Below, in pieces: positions 14,006 through 14,550 of a stretch of DNA of 14,550 nucleotides (its first letter is position 1; each line of letters begins with the position of its first letter). The stretch comes from UBA5070 sp035604215 (GTDB taxonomy: Bacteria; Fibrobacterota; Fibrobacteria; UBA5070): positions 1 to 14,550 of the forward strand of contig DATNIW010000108.1 in NCBI GenBank assembly GCA_035604215.1. Direction: 5' to 3'. A program made the translations under genes and the position numbers. The notes beneath the pieces were generated by a model. The model searched no databases, was not told the origin of the DNA, and was given only the letters and a program-made list of their open reading frames with translations.

Positions 14006-14550
14006 GGCGCGATCTCTTCGCCAAGCGCCGGCACTCGATCGAGCTCCTCGAGTTGGCGTTTCGAGAGGTGGCCGCGTGCAAGCGCTTGCTTCACGGCCTG
14101 TCGCAGAAGTTTCGGGTCGATCCCGTCCCGTGCGCAATCCATCAGTGTTCTTCGGGGTGTCGTGATGGGGACAGCTCCGAACCACGTTCGCTCGTCCGGG
14201 GAAACATCGGCATGATAAACCACCACGCCCTCTGGGACACGGAGTCGACGAGGTCGCCAGGCGGCGGGGAGCGTGAGGTGGATTTGGGAGGGCAGAACGT
14301 CAGAAAGCTCGTGAAGCAGCAGGGCATTTTGATGGGAGACGACACCCTGCTGCTCCGACCAGAGCCAAATGGCGACGAGCTCTTCATGCTCGCTGGCGGG
14401 GAATTGGACCAGCCGGTAGATTCCGCGGCGGAGTCGAGCGATGTTGCCAGCACGCCGATGATGGACAAGCAGCGGCAGCGAGTAGCCAGCCTCGATGGCC
14501 TGTCGTGCTGTGAACAGTCCTTCCTGGACCGCAGCCACCTCGTAGAGTCG
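14002..14550 (-). CDS. abiEi: AbiEi-type antitoxin, winged-helix regulator (5' end outside window)
   Basis: Antitoxin half of the AbiE pair; in this family it neutralises the toxin without forming a stable complex and represses its own operon. The 182 residues seen show the AbiEi_4 layout. An N-terminal winged-helix domain includes LFTARQAIEAGYSLPLLVHH, RAGNIARLRRGIYRL and the FPASEHEEL segment. The C-terminal domain includes GVVSHQNALLLHELSDVLP, IHLTLPAAWRPRRLRVPEGV, TTPRRTLMDCARDGIDPKLL and QALARGHLSKRQLEEL. A GTG at 14538 is possible as a start. The open frame continues to the window edge as RLYEVAAVQEG, which matches the normal family N-terminus (LYE.A..QGG.FT), so the true start is probably a few codons beyond 14550. 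Any operator is therefore out of view. Confidence 0.88.
   Translation of the reverse strand, partial: RLYEVAAVQEGLFTARQAIEAGYSLPLLVHHRRAGNIARLRRGIYRLVQFPASEHEELVAIWLWSEQQGVVSHQNALLLHELSDVLPSQIHLTLPAAWRPRRLRVPEGVVVYHADVSPDERTWFGAVPITTPRRTLMDCARDGIDPKLLRQAVKQALARGHLSKRQLEELDRVPALGEEIAP

Noticed and set aside
14006..14185. 60-codon N-terminal extension of the AbiEii toxin
   Set aside because: It lies wholly inside the antitoxin gene and has no family similarity; the ATG at 14005 with the ATGA overlap is the typical arrangement.
1..14550. CRISPR array, tRNA, rRNA or insertion sequence
   Set aside because: No regularly spaced direct repeats, cloverleaf-like segments, rRNA stretches, transposase motifs or terminal repeats were seen on reading both strands.

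Overview
The window is GC-rich, densely packed bacterial chromosome from a Gram-negative organism. It encodes a lipobox lipoprotein and a signal-peptide-bearing beta-barrel protein, which implies an outer membrane. The transketolase is of the type I associate with Bacteroidetes and relatives (ISDGG in place of the usual GDG at the thiamine-diphosphate site). Together with a poor supply of Shine-Dalgarno sequences, this suggests a high-GC member of the FCB group (for example Fibrobacterota). That placement is an inference from a few motifs and is not proven.

Layout, left to right. A uracil-DNA glycosylase gene (ung, minus strand, C-terminus cut by the window edge) diverges from a plus-strand run: transketolase (tkt), an unrecognised lipoprotein, chorismate synthase (aroC) and an N-carbamoylputrescine amidase (aguB-like). 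The last two overlap by 4 nt. These meet, only 12 nt away, the tail of a minus-strand run. Read in its own direction, that run is metF, moxR-type AAA+ ATPase, DUF58 protein and membrane transglutaminase-like protein. The last three are joined by ATGA and TTGA stop/start overlaps, so they form a tight three-gene module. metF lies 56 nt upstream of moxR and may or may not share its transcript.

The most striking non-coding DNA is the region of roughly 200 nt between divergent metF and a small outer-membrane beta-barrel gene. It holds an AT-rich palindrome over the predicted metF promoter. It also holds a perfect 18-bp-arm inverted repeat with a 4-nt centre. A full CRP/FNR-style consensus site (TGTGA-N6-TCACA) is nested in that repeat, and its right edge is a perfect TTGACA -35 box for the barrel gene. 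Both elements sit between the predicted transcription starts, so they look like DNA operators rather than RNA structures.

Rightward, the barrel gene ends in a clear intrinsic terminator. A thioredoxin-domain (DUF255, YyaL/SPATA20-like) protein follows. The last 1.5 kb is a minus-strand AbiE-type (type IV) toxin-antitoxin pair, of less GC-rich appearance than its neighbours. Its antitoxin gene runs off the right end of the window.

Most of the window is housekeeping metabolism: sugar phosphates, aromatic amino acids, polyamines, one-carbon units and DNA repair. The accessory or poorly understood parts are the AbiE pair, the MoxR-DUF58-transglutaminase module, the lipoprotein and the doubly palindromic metF/barrel control region. 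I saw no tRNA, rRNA, CRISPR array, insertion sequence or phage gene.
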